Assembly (NCBI RefSeq): GCF_030247195.1
Contig: NC_080671.1
Location: 297,814,670-297,878,669, forward strand
Direction of reading: 5' to 3'
Length of the DNA stretch: 64,000 bases
DNA from: Topomyia yanbarensis
Taxonomy: Eukaryota > Arthropoda > Insecta > Diptera > Culicidae
Made by a program: the position numbers and the translations under genes. The notes below the pieces were generated by a model. It saw only the letters and a list, made by a program, of their open reading frames with translations, had not been told where the DNA came from and ran no database searches. Positions 11,224 through 22,116 of this stretch are shown here, piece after piece. Position 1 is the stretch's first letter. Each line of letters begins with the position of its first letter.

Positions 11224-12060
11224 ACTAGGTCCACCACCGGGGACCAGTTGAGTAGTACGTGAAGTAGCACCGAGTTGGGTCGTCGGGGCGCCTGGGAACC
11301 GGACGTCAAGCTTCACCGGAATCGCTGAACCGACCTCGACATCCTACCGGGTAGCTCGTGAGTAGGCTAGATCCACCGCCGGGGATTGGACGGAGTAGAC
11401 CGCGTCGCAGAGCTAGCAATGGGTCGTTGGTGCGCTGGTGAACCGGAAGCTACGCCCCAACTGGAATCGCCGGATAGACTTCAGCACCTACTGTATGGCC
11501 CGTTGAGTAGGCTAGATCCACCGCCGGGGACTAGATCGAGTAGATCGGGACGACGCGGAGAACTAAATGGCTCACAAAAACGAACATCGGAATCAGGAGA
11601 AATCTACCGCTCGGTTGCAGGAGAATAGGCTATATCCATTGTTGGGGACTAGACTGAGTAGTTCGCGAATAAGTAAGGGCGGGAGCTGAATGGCTCATCG
11701 GGAAAGTAGAGCGAAACGGAACGAGAGGAAGCCAAAGGGCTCAAGAAATTGTGGTGCTATAACAAAAGAAGAATCGGTATCGGGAGAGCCTCCTTCGTCG
11801 GGGAACTCTCCGTCGGCGTACGCTAGATCCACCGCCGGGGACTAGACTGAGTAGACCGCGACGAAATACCACCAGTCACAGGTCGTCGGGGCATCAGCGA
11901 ACCGGACGCCCTGCTCCACCGGAATCGCCGAACTGACCTCGACATCTGGTTGGTTGGCTCGGTTTCGGGAGAACTTCTCTCGCCGGGGAATTCTCCGTCG
12001 GAGTAGGCTAGGTCCATCGTCGGGGACTAGACCAAGTAGTTCGCGAACAAGTCTGGTGCT
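11205..12060 (+). repeat. Imperfect repeats in the 3' UTR of copy B
   Basis: Variants of GTAGGCTAGATCCACCGCCG followed by GGGACTAG and GAGTAG recur at about 11225, 11365, 11510, 11630, 11825 and 12010. They are interleaved with CGCCGGGGAACTCTCC blocks. The matching region of copy C (53280-53960) has the same array with fewer units, so unit number varies between copies. Confidence 0.75.
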
Positions 12061-12539
12061 CAATGAGTAAACGGCGCTGAATGGTGCGAGAAGGGAGTTG
12101 CGGTGCTAACTGGCACAAGGGAGCCGAAGGGCTCGGTGAATTAGACAGTCTGAAGTTTGCCGCCCAGACTGTTCTCGTAGGGGAGGAGTACTAAGTCTCG
12201 AATCACAGCCAGCTTTCCGACTGCCATGCAGAACTTGCCAGTCTGTGTGGATGGTAGAGAATTGATGGTGTGTAGAGGAGTGGGGCTGTAACCCTGCGGA
12301 AGAAACGAACTAGTACGTAGTTGAATTAGAGTGTGTGCTATGCACATAAAAACCCCTCCCCGAAGTAATGCCGTAAGGTAGTGCCGGGGAGGAATCAGGT
12401 TCTGAGCAAGAGCAGTGGTTTTTAGCGGGTCGGGTAATGGCAGCCCAAACCCGTTCCCTGAGACATTGGGGTTTTTGAACATTTTTCCTCACTCAGGGTT
12501 TTCCTGGAAATTTTTTACTGCACTCCAAAAAAAAAAAAA

Positions 12540-12560
12540 GGATAGATAGATAGATAGATG

Positions 12561-12592
<32 letters not shown>
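12540..12592. repeat. (GATA)n microsatellite after the poly(A) of copy B
   Basis: Thirteen or so GATA units with one GATG variant directly follow the A-run of copy B. The tract is either the pre-existing insertion site or an outgrowth of the tail. Confidence 0.9.
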
Positions 12593-12993
12593 TCTCTGAT
12601 TCTAGTTAGTATTTAAGCTCCAATGAGCGGCGCCTAATTGGAGAAGTCGTTTGAGTTCAACGGGGAAATTGAGCCGGACGAAGTGGCTGCCGACCCACCG
12701 TCGGTAGTGGCGACCTCTTGCAAGAAAACCTATGATCCACTCGTTTGCTCCGATTACTCAAACATAGGGGCTATGCTTAGTTCAGATAGCACGCGAATAA
12801 AGCTATGTGGAATAGCCACATTAAGTGACAGAATCAAAATAACTTTGGCAATGCTAGCAAATTGTAAACAAGAATAAACTTTTTATCAGCTGTCATGTCG
12901 ACGAGTTTTGATTCGAGGCAATAATACGGGCCCTATAAAGTTTTCCGCGTGTTTTTATATTTTAATCATCTCATCGTCTTGCCTGTTATGGTC
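12593..12993. other. Unassigned stretch with a short open frame
   Basis: A 79-codon plus-strand frame (12638-12877) ends just upstream of an AATAAA-like string (AGAATAAAC, about 12871). Its codons look less biased by repeats than most of the window, but I recognise no domain. It could be a retropseudogene fragment or the tail of an unknown element. Confidence 0.3.
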
Positions 12994-13305
12994 AGGGTGG
13001 CCAGACCTACCGATTTATCGGTAGTCCAACCGATTTTGGTCTTCCCTACCGATTCACAGACGACCAAGGCAAAACTACCGATATTTTGTTATCCTTACCG
13101 AAAACTACCGATTTTTATTGACTTTGAACACATCCTACTCAACATTCATTTTTTTGGGTTGGATTTGGTCTGAGATCTATGTTTTCAGTATTTTACAATT
13201 CTATGTCAACACTACGTTTTTGGGACAACAACCCGGCCTACCGATAACTACCTATAAACTTTTAGTGACCCTACCGATATTACGAATTTCTATCTGGCCA
13301 CCCTG
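12994..13305. mobile_element. hAT-type MITE, 312 bp
   Basis: It starts CAGGGTGGCCAGA and ends TCTGGCCACCCTG, a 13-bp perfect terminal inverted repeat. It is flanked by a perfect 8-bp duplication, GTTATGGT (12986-12993 and 13306-13313). An 8-bp duplication and a CAGGG start are typical of hAT elements. The interior repeats the motif TACCGAT in both orientations and has no coding capacity, so it is non-autonomous. Confidence 0.92.
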
Positions 13306-13313
13306 GTTATGGT

Positions 13314-16300
13314 TTTGCTTCTATTCTATTTGGGGTCTTTCATTAATTATGTGGAGGGTGTACCCATATATGAAAAATTGTGACATTTTATGACGTATGG
13401 AGGTCAGGGTAAACCAAAACGTGACATAGCTTCGATAGATAGAAGCCAAGATAAACAATTTGTGGCTTATTTACCATGGGAAAAACGTTAACAGGAGATA
13501 AGTGTGAACTACTAATGGGGCTACGTAACCATTTACCTGTGGCTGTGGTTCGATTTATGAATGACCATTTTACAGTTCTCAATTTTGCTTAGTCATTCCT
13601 TGGAAAAATAGTATCTTGTTTTGAAGATTTCCATCATAACCTTGTTACATGGCGATCCTTGAATCCTCGGTAAAACCGTAAGTATTATTTTATAGCAAAT
13701 ACCTAATTCCCAAGCGGATTTTTGATCTCTTGTTTCTACAAACTTCGCAATCAATTCTCAGCATAGAGAGCAGCATGACTAAGTTGTACGATCCTTTCAA
13801 CACCAAAAATCCTTTAGGTCGAGACTTAATATGCAACTGGCATATATGGACAGTGCTATCTTAAGAATCATCAAGAAGTCTTAAAAATATATTGGCTCGA
13901 TTGGCACGTTCTCCTTGTTATTTAGAGATTTATGCCAGGAATCGGACCACGGTGAGTTTTACAAGTGCAATTTTCAAGTGATTTTATTTTTGCATTGGTA
14001 CTCAAACGGTGTAGTGAAAGAAGTAAATTTACTTATTACACTCAAACATGAGAGTATAGTAAAGTTACATCGGTGAAATACGACAAAACAAAAATATTAA
14101 ACCTTGGAAAGGTGTTCAAGAAGTTATAGTATTTATAATACTAAAATAAATTTCAGAAAAAACTTGTACTTTACAATCAACATCAATTTTTCAATTTCTT
14201 TTACATGCTCTGAAGCATTTGGAATTGACTGATTTTTTTATATATAGCGTATTGTTGCATTGTTTTACTGATCTATAACTTCCAAGTTGTGCTATACAAA
14301 GCGTTTTTGTTTTCCACGGACACCTCCGAAGGTACCCGGGTTCTTGCGGACCCCACGGTCTGTTACGAAAAATATACTATTCACCCAGGAAAGAAATTCT
14401 TCCCAGATCTGTATTCTTTTCTTCTCTCTTAGCATTTTCAGTTTGCAGAATTATGTTGATAGATCTGAGTTGTGTTCAATGGATAATGTTTGTAGGTCGC
14501 AGTAAAATTAGACTTCCAATAGCTGAAGAACCTGATAACGCATTTGTTATCGATGATTAGTGCCTATAACCAGAAATAATTGTTTCTGGTTTCCTACGAC
14601 TTTTCCTCAACTATAATCATACTTTCCTTAGTTCGATGGTGCACAGTATAAGATGCCAGCCATACTAACGATATGTTTAAAACCCGATCGGAAGAATTCT
14701 TAGCGTCAGTAGATTCCCAATAGCGCAGCCGTTGTCTTATTCGTTAAAAAGTAGCTGCTAAACCTGAAGAAACAGATAGTTAACATTGTGCAGAGATAGA
14801 ATGCCATTAATCACTTGGTTTTCAATATGCGTCGTACTTTTGATAAAGTTGATAAAACTATCGAAACTTAATTAACACAACATTCATATTATTTACGCAC
14901 GATGCTTACCCGAGAAGCTTTTTACTATACAGTGCCGAATATATAGATTTACCGCAAATCGCCATTATTCTATTTGGCAGCGTTTAATTATATGCAATGT
15001 ACTGCAAATGACAGATTTAACATTATTTTGAAAACACCACAAATAAGTAAACCGAAGCTAAAATCTGTACAACCACTCACTTTTAGAAGCCGCTAATAAT
15101 AAGAGAACAGCTTTTTGGTGTATGCAGTTCATATCAAAATCCTAGTTCTTGATTTCAACCAAACATATAGTTAAAATAGCAAATCAGATTTTTATTTTTT
15201 TTTCTTTTGCTGGATTGTGTCCTGGATTTTATTCAACTAAATTATTTTCCTGAAAATAAGAATGATTTCAGAAAAATATGAGCTGAATATCAACTAAAAT
15301 AACAGTTGTTTTTTGACTTTCTTGTTAAATTTAACTAATTTGAAATCAGAAACTGAAATTAGCAGCAGAGCTGATTTCGTGCTTTCCATGAGGGAGTGTT
15401 AAAAATCACTCAAAAATGCTACGTCATTTTTGAATGGTCCCTAATTGTTATTTGTTACATCGATAAGGTTTTGAAGAACGAGTCACTTCCATTCGTTAAA
15501 AAAATTACGGGAAGGCACCATGCGGCTCCTATAAAGCGTCTGCATCATTTAAGTTGGTGAATATTCAATGCATGGAGCTATAAATAAAAATAAAGGCAAT
15601 AAAAGAATGATTTCAACTGGACTAAGTCAAATAGTGATACCAAATAGGAACACTAAAAATGAAGTGAAGTTTTTCATTTTTCTGATTTAATAGTTTTTTG
15701 TTAGTAAATACCGTTTACCCTGTATTTACACAAGAGGATAGGGGGTGTTCGAACTCAACGGATGAAATGAGTACGGTGGTAAATTATGAACGGTTAAAAA
15801 GTGATCAACACTGTATAAACGTCCCAGCATCATTTTTTACAATGTTTTAATCATTTATCTTTTGGGATAGATCGATGTCGAAAGTCAGTTAAATTTGCAC
15901 ATTTTGTTCAGTCTGATTAAGATTTAAAACAAATGAAGAATGAAATGTCAACACGATTGGAAACGAACGTGCTAAATAGGAATTGGGATTTCATGTTTTG
16001 TTAATAAGTCCAACAAAAACCTTGTGGATGCACCGTTTGCCATGTGTGGGATGAGAAAATGGGAAAACAATATTTGATCAAAAACGTGTCGAACCACGCA
16101 TTTCATGTTTCTCACTTTTTTATCGTCAAATCTAGAAGAAATCTAAACAAATAATTTGATAGTGATGGTTCGTTTGAATAAGTAATCCACTGAGGAAATT
16201 TTATTGCCAGTTTGGATTGTAATATTCTTCTTTAAAATCAATATACATTGATCGAGAGTACAGTTTTATGTAACTGAGATCCCAACCCGATCGAGAGAGT

Positions 16301-16410
16301 GAAAATAAACCAAATTGAAAGCGTCAATACTTGAATCAGAAATAAGGTAAATCACCTATTTTTGGCCTATTACGGAGGGTACCACACTATTTCGTTAAGT
16401 ACGCGACCCA
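13314..16410. other. AT-rich intergenic DNA with dispersed repeats
   Basis: I see no gene in this 3.1-kb stretch. Two items stand out. A dispersed repeat at 15150-15395 recurs in the same orientation at 32565-32815. A lone element terminus at about 15405-15450 (GCTACGTCATTTTTGAATGG then TCCC) resembles the ends of the 3-bp-duplication MITEs at 30299-31068 and 45629-46633. Confidence 0.6.
15150..15395 (+). repeat. Dispersed repeat, copy 1
   Basis: It shares with 32565-32815 the start TTCAACCA, the central string GGATTGTGTCCTGGATTTTA and the end AGAGCTGATTTC...CTTTCC, with many substitutions between. No inverted ends or coding capacity are visible. Confidence 0.7.
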
Positions 16411-16600
16411 CAATTGAGAGGCTGAGAGCAAGAGTGGGTTAAAAATTCGCTGCGAGCAAAAGTGGTATACGTTTTATTTAGAGCAAAACCGGTTTAAGTA
16501 CCAGTCAGAGCAGAAATGGGATAAAAAAACCTTAGCGCAAAAGTGGGTTAAAAAGATATACCACTTTTGCCCTGAGAGGATATATATTCCATTTTTATTC
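16411..16600 (+). repeat. Left terminal inverted repeat of the foldback-like element
   Basis: It begins CAATTGAGAGGCTGAGAG and carries several copies of a GCAAAAGTGGGTTAAAA-like motif (about 16430, 16455, 16535 and inverted near 16560). It pairs with 23590-23797. Confidence 0.75.
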
Positions 16601-16619
16601 TAAGAATGTTTTCAAAAAT

Positions 16620-17786
16620 GATTTATCACCAATCAGGGAAAACCATCATCAATATGGGTACCATTTGAAAGGAGGTGGTTAGTAGATATGGGAAATCCAT
16701 AATTACGCCATTTTGAATTCCAAGATGGCGACTTCCGGTTACCACAAAATAGTGAGAACCACCATCAATGTGGGTGTCATTTGAAAGGGGATGGTGAGCA
16801 GACATCGAAAATTGACCACCACCGCCATTTTGAAATCCAACATGGCGACTTCCGGTTACCACAAAATAGTGAGAACCACCATCAATATGAGTGTCATTTG
16901 AAAGGGGATGGTGAGCAGACATCGAAAATTGACCATTACCGCCATTTTGAAATCCAAGATGGCGACTTCCGGTTACCACAAAATAGTGAGAACCACCATC
17001 AATATGGGTATCATTTGAAAGGAGGTGGTTAGTAGATATGGGAAATCGATAATTACGCCATTTTGAATTTCAAGATGGCGACTTCCGGTTACCACAAAAT
17101 AGTGAGAACCACCATCAATATGGGTGTCATTTGAAAGGGGATGGTGAGCAGACATCGAAAATTGACCACCACCGCCATTTTGAAATCCAACATGGCGACT
17201 TCCGGTTACCACAAAATAGTGAGAACCACCATCAATATGAGTGTCATTTGAAAGGGGATGGTGAGCAGACACCGAAAATTGACCACCACCGCCATTTTGA
17301 AATCCAAGATGGCGACTTCCGGTTACCACAAAATAGTGAGAACCACGATCAATATGGGTGTCAATTGAAAGAGGATGATCAGCAGACACCGAAAATTGAT
17401 CGTTACCGCCATTTTGAAATCCAAGATGGCGACTCCCGGTTAACACAATATAGTGAGAACCACCATCAATATGGGTGTCATTTTATAGAGGATGGTCAGC
17501 AAACACCAAAAATTCACCATCACCGCCATTTTAAAATCCAAGATGGCGACTTCCGGTTATCACAAAATAGTGAGAACCACCATCAATATGGGTGTCATTT
17601 GAAAAGGGGTGTCAGTAGATATCGGAAATTGATTATTACGTAATTTTGAAATCCAAGATGGCGACTTTCAGTTACCACAAAATAGTGAGAACCACCATCA
17701 ATATGGATGTCATTTAAAAAGGGTCAGTAGACATCGGAAATCGATTGTTACGCCATTTTGAAATCCAAGATGGCGATTTCCGGTTA
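16620..17786 (+). repeat. 117-bp satellite array, first block (about 10 units)
   Basis: Each unit contains AAAATAGTGAGAACCACC, ATCAATATGGGTGTCATTTG, GCCATTTTGAAATCCAAGAT and GGCGACTTCCGGTTACCAC. The unit is 117 bp, exactly 39 codons, so unbroken open frames appear on both strands without any protein being implied. A variant unit (GAGGTGGTTAGTAGATATGG) returns after 351 bp, a three-unit higher-order period. The array is cut by the pogo-like insertion at 17787. Confidence 0.95.
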
Positions 17787-18164
17787 CAGGTCGGACTCGA
17801 TTATCCGGGGATTCGATTATCCGGGGATTCGATTATCCGTGATTCGATTATCCGGGGAAAATGATTCGATTATCCGGGTGTTTTGAAAAAAATCAACTTT
17901 TAACCATAATGTCTTATTATTATTAAATAGAATATATTTTCGGGCAATTGGGGGGTCTAGGGTAAACCTCCTCTCAAATTTTAACCTACCTCAAAAATAG
18001 CTTATATATGAGTTATTCCGCGCAAAGTGACCTAAAAAAACAAAACTTGGAATCGATCTTCATGGATTGGAACCAGTTTTGAAGAAATTGTTCATTTAGA
18101 GCCAATATATAATAATCTAGATTGTTGTGTCGTTTAAACAGCCCCTCAGTCCATGGGAACACTC

Positions 18165-19070
18165 TTAACCGTTATGTGTCCAACGCGGTACCCGGATACC
18201 TTTTTAGGTTACAAGTAATGAAATTCCGATGTTTTATCCGTAGCTGGAAATTGAAACTTTGTGACATCTTAGAACTTCACTAAGTCAATAATAATAATAA
18301 TGTTTTTGATATAGTAAGAAGGGAGTGAGGAGGGGCTCCTGAATTTTTTACTACGTCACAGGCCGACGTGGATACCCGGGTACCTCCAAAACTGAAATGC
18401 CAATAACTATGGTAATTTCCAACCAATTCTGATGCTTTTGGGTGTTTTGGATTCAAGAACTCATCCACTTTTAGACTTGGTAAAAATGAATCGGGTTATT
18501 TCAACCGTTTCCCGGGAATCCGGATTTCCGGAAGAATGTTCCAGTGCTTGGATACTATTCGTGAATTCCAATGGAGTACTAGCAATATGGGTATCAAAAT
18601 TCTTGACATAGCATCAATAGGCTGTATCTCGTGGTATTGGAACCATTTGGTGATTTCACCCTGAAACGGACATTCCGGAGCAGGTTCCCGTAGGGCCGTG
18701 AATGGCCATTCCATTCCAATTCCATTTTTCAAACTACCGTAGGGTCCCGTAACAATAAATAACAGACTTCCGAGACAATTTGAAGAGTTTTGATGCTCAT
18801 TTTGATAGGGCATTATTTAAATTTACAAATCATAAATAAATCATAGTACTGGAACATTACTCCGGAAAATCCGGATTACCAAGAAGCAGATTCATTCACC
18901 CAGTTCAATGTTACAGAATCCAAAAGTGGACGAGGTCCTGAATCTAAAAAATCTAAAAGTTTCAAAATCGGTTAAAGGAAGCCATAGTTATGAGCATTTT
19001 AATTTGTGGGTACCCTTGTACCCTCGTTGGCCTGTTATAGGTGTTTTTTTGTTGGACACATAACGGTTAA
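18165..19070. mobile_element. TTAA-flanked inverted-repeat element nested in the pogo-like element
   Basis: The two ends read TTAACCGTTATGTGTCCAAC and its complement. TTAA at 18165-18168 and 19067-19070 fits the TTAA target of piggyBac-type elements, although the TIR is already palindromic with it. Inner arms share a GGGTACC-rich section and a CATAACTATGG string in inverted orientation (near 18370-18420 and 18980-19020). It has no coding capacity. Confidence 0.65.
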
Positions 19071-20840
19071 TTTTAACAAATTGTTTAAAAAAATGTTTTT
19101 CTTCGAATTATATCTCTGGTACTGTTTGCACTAGAATCAATCAGCAAGATATTTTTTTTTTAAGATTTGTTTAGGGATTCCAAAAAATACATTTTGCTCG
19201 TAATACATCGGTTACTGTAGACCACATAAAACGTCATTATACCTACATTGCTCGGTCGGTTTCTGGCTATCTCTTGGGATAATGATGACATGCTTCTCAG
19301 GATTCTGTTTGGATACTTTTCAAGATTCTGATCGAAGTTTTCTTAGTATCCCAATGGAATCTATTTCAGAACTTCGATTCAATATTTATCCGTATTTCTA
19401 CGGGTTTTTTTCTGAATTTTGATGCAGGAGTCTAGAGAAAAGCTTAGATAGAATTCCGCTGAAGATTATGCTTTATTCCAGATACTGAAAGAATCATGGT
19501 CCTATTATCATTGGAATCCGGTGTAATGTTCTAATGAATATCCTGCTTTGAGTTCCAGTGGACTTTGAAACAAACAATATTGCTCTTCTCCCATTATCCC
19601 CTTCAGTAAGTGATTCCTGCTCAGAATTCCAATAGCATCTTTAACCCGTTCGTGCCCTTCTGGTTGATGAACAACCATGTTTCTATATGACTATAACTTT
19701 TGGTTTTAATAACTGCGACTAAGATCTTTCATTTGGGCACTAAAAGTTATAAATATTAGCATTAGAACAAAAGTTATTACATTTAAATCTGATTGGGTTC
19801 CGCTGAAGCAGTGCTGCCAGGGATAGTTTCTGTTAATGGCGATAATGAAATTTTGGAATATTTTCTTAGCCTGGGAATATTATTGAAAACTGCTAAAACT
19901 TTCTAATTTAGATTGCCCTCAATTACCTTTTTCATGCAAATGGACTATATCGGAAGGTAAATATTGAGCAGCTGCAAAAGAAGCACCTTTCTTAAACCAG
20001 GTTTTTCGTGTTTCTTGACGCCAACAGTTTTAAGGAAAAATAGTTTTGGGACCCTATACGCGGTAGAAAAAAACTTGGTCAAGAAATGGTTAACGAGATT
20101 CTGAAAAGAGACCCGGCCGTCACTTGGGGGGGGTGGGTACCTTCAATTCTTGGGTACCTCAAGCAAAGATGGATGATAGGCTATGTAAAGAGGGCGCCAG
20201 CAGTGCTTCTCGCTGAAGAGCCCGAGAACCTGGTAGTCCTTTGCTAGTGACAAGTATGAGTGGGACAGTTTGTGAAGACTACATGCGTAGTTATTACCTG
20301 ACAATCCAGTATTGGTCAACTAAATAATGCTACAAGGACAAGGACAAAGATCTCTTTGTGGGTGCGCAACACGCACTCTCCTAATTAGAATGACTAGACA
20401 TGTTAGCTGTGATATGTGACACTCCACGTAAATTAAACTGGAGCCAAGAAACAGACAACCCCCAGTTTGCCTTCTAACTTTATTTTGTCTGGTATTCAAG
20501 TAATCGAATCAGTTACCTCGGAAAATCTAAGCCCTGGATAATCGAGTTTGATTGGTATTGCAAAAGACACACCTTATTAAAAAGTTTATCTTAGAATTCT
20601 TGTACAAATAGCTATAAACAACTGATACATATCGTTAACTCGTTACCAGTATGAATAATAAATGAAAACCAGCTGAAAATACAAATCACACCCTGAAAGT
20701 CTGAAAAAATCGACTAGGGCCGAAATAGGTACATTTACATTTACCATAATAGGAAAATTTACCCTGGTTATTTTATTTCCAATTTCTCCACGAATGAAGC
20801 TTAAATTCATGAAATAACGCAAAAAAAAAGTTTGATTCGA
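19071..20840. other. Non-coding interior of the pogo-like element
   Basis: AT-rich, with no convincing frame and no recognised repeat beyond a few GGTACC strings near 20140-20165. Confidence 0.5.
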
Positions 20841-20891
20841 TTATCCGGGGTGAGATTTTTTTAAAATCCCCGGATAATCGAGTCCGACCTG

Positions 20892-21065
20892 TACCACAAA
20901 ATAGTGAGAACCACCATCAATATGGGTATCATTTGAAAGGGGTGGTCAGTAGACATCGGAAATCGACAATTAGGCTATTTTGAAATCCAATATGGTCACT
21001 TCCGGTTACCAGAAAATAGTGAGAACCATCATAAACATGGGTAACGTTTGAAAGGGGTGTTCAGT
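20892..21065 (+). repeat. Continuation of the 117-bp satellite, about 1.5 units
   Basis: The array resumes after the pogo-like insertion with ACCACAAAATAGTGAGAACC and ends in a diverged half unit around 21065. Confidence 0.9.
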
Positions 21066-21169
21066 AGTAGCCGTTTTAGATCCGATTTTCTTTCACTGCA
21101 AACATTACATTGCAACAACACGGTTTTATGCCTAAATGATCGACAACGACCAACCTGCTCTCGTTTACA

Positions 21170-21755
21170 ACATATGTACTCGATGGATTTACTGACGGAT
21201 TTCGAACTGATGCTATTCACATGGATCGGTTCGGCCTTCGACAAAATCAACCATGATGTCGCAATAGCGAAGCTGCACAAACTCGGTATTCATGGACAAC
21301 TTCTGCGTTGGTTCCTCGATGGAAGGCAATTCCAAATCAGCATTAAGGACTGTCTATCTGCACCATTATTCACTACATCCGGCATCTCAATAGGTAGCCA
21401 TTTCTGTCCATTAATTTTCCTCCTCTACTTTAATGACATCAATATTAAATTACAAGGACCCCGCCTTTCTTTCGCCCATGATATGAAAATCTTTCGACAA
21501 ATACGGGATAAAACCGATTCCGAGTTTCTTCAGAGTGAACTGGAGAGCTTTAGTACGTGGTATGACCTAAACAGAATGGTTTTACATCCGAGTAAATGCT
21601 CAATCGTTACGTTCACTCGGAAACGCTATCCGATTCAGTTTAACTACCATTTATTCGACTCGAGCACTCCAAGACACTCTCACGTCAAAGGTGGTGGAGT
21701 CATCATGGATGCAGCACCACACACTTCATACTTCGTGGATGAGGCATGAAGACAA
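21170..21755 (+). pseudogene. Non-LTR reverse transcriptase fragment
   Basis: Plus-strand frame with AFDKINHDVAIAKLHKLGIH (motif A neighbourhood), LRWFLDGRQF, LIFLLYFNDINIKL and SFAHDMKIF, then WYDLNRMVLHPSKCSIVTF. This is a Jockey/CR1-like non-LTR RT palm. Two catalytic positions are lost: the start of motif A reads TWIGSAFD rather than a D-x-S-x-AFD form, and the FADD box reads FAHD. It lies in the spacer between the two satellite arrays, in a frame that continues into unrelated sequence at both ends. The family is clear, the exact clade is not. Confidence 0.8.
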
Positions 21756-21774
21756 TAAAGATAAAACAACCCAA

Positions 21775-21838
21775 TGCAAGAGCATGGGAGGTATGAGCCT
21801 AGAAGCGCAAGAGCATGGGAGGTATGAGCCTAGAAGCG
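21775..21838 (+). repeat. Two tandem copies of a 32-bp unit
   Basis: GCAAGAGCATGGGAGGTATG followed by AGCCTAGAAGCG occurs twice in a row just after the RT fragment. Confidence 0.85.
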
Positions 21839-22116
21839 ACCGGGCCCACTATATGTTGGATACTGTCAACGTCTGTACATCAACATACGGATGCCACCCC
21901 CTGGATAAGAATGATCGACCCGCGCGAAATTAAAATTTTGTGATTTGTTTCTCGCATCAATAAAAATATTATATATGCAATTCCATATTAATTTTAGTGG
22001 TTTTAAAATAGGAAAAGAGGAAAAAAGCGAAAAAATGCTAATTTTCAATAAAATTGCTTTTGGCTCACTTCAATCCATTTTTGGGTTTATTAATATTCCT
22101 TGGATCTTCAAATTTT

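Larger units (their letters stand above)
6749..12539 (+). mobile_element. R1-clade-like non-LTR retrotransposon (copy B), near full length
   Basis: It carries a 5' region, gag-like ORF1, ORF2 (endonuclease, RT, Cys-rich tail), a long 3' UTR with internal repeats, and poly(A) at 12527-12539 followed at once by a (GATA)n tract. The 3' UTR and coding regions align closely with copy C (50847-54444). The true 5' boundary is uncertain, because it abuts the candidate BEL LTR with no visible microsatellite or duplication. All ORFs are broken. Confidence 0.8.
17787..20891. mobile_element. Pogo-like (Tc1/mariner group) non-autonomous element
   Basis: The ends are inverted: CAGGTCGGACTCGATTATCC at 17787 and its complement ending at 20891. 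They are flanked by TA on both sides (17785-17786 and 20892-20893). Removing the element and one TA restores the satellite phrase GGTTACCAC exactly. GATTCGATTATCCGGGG is repeated four to five times near the left end and again at the right end, as sub-terminal motifs. No transposase frame is visible in 3.1 kb, and a second element is nested inside (18165-19070). Confidence 0.88.

Noticed and set aside
12638..12877. 79-codon frame after the (GATA)n tract
   Set aside because: No family recognised, no splice or promoter context. Kept only as an unassigned stretch, not called a gene.
16626..17643. Long open frames on both strands with repeats such as HYFVVTGSRH or DFRLPQNSENHHQ
   Set aside because: They are translations of the 117-bp satellite, whose period is 39 codons. 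Both strands are open at once, and the frames follow the array, not a gene.
16620..17786. CRISPR-like regular spacing
   Set aside because: The whole 117-bp unit is conserved, with no short repeat alternating with unique spacers, and the context is eukaryotic transposon DNA.
19657..20095. Possible second TTAA element starting TTAACCCGTTCGTGCCC
   Set aside because: The proposed right end (GGTTAAC) matches only a few bases inverted, which is not enough.
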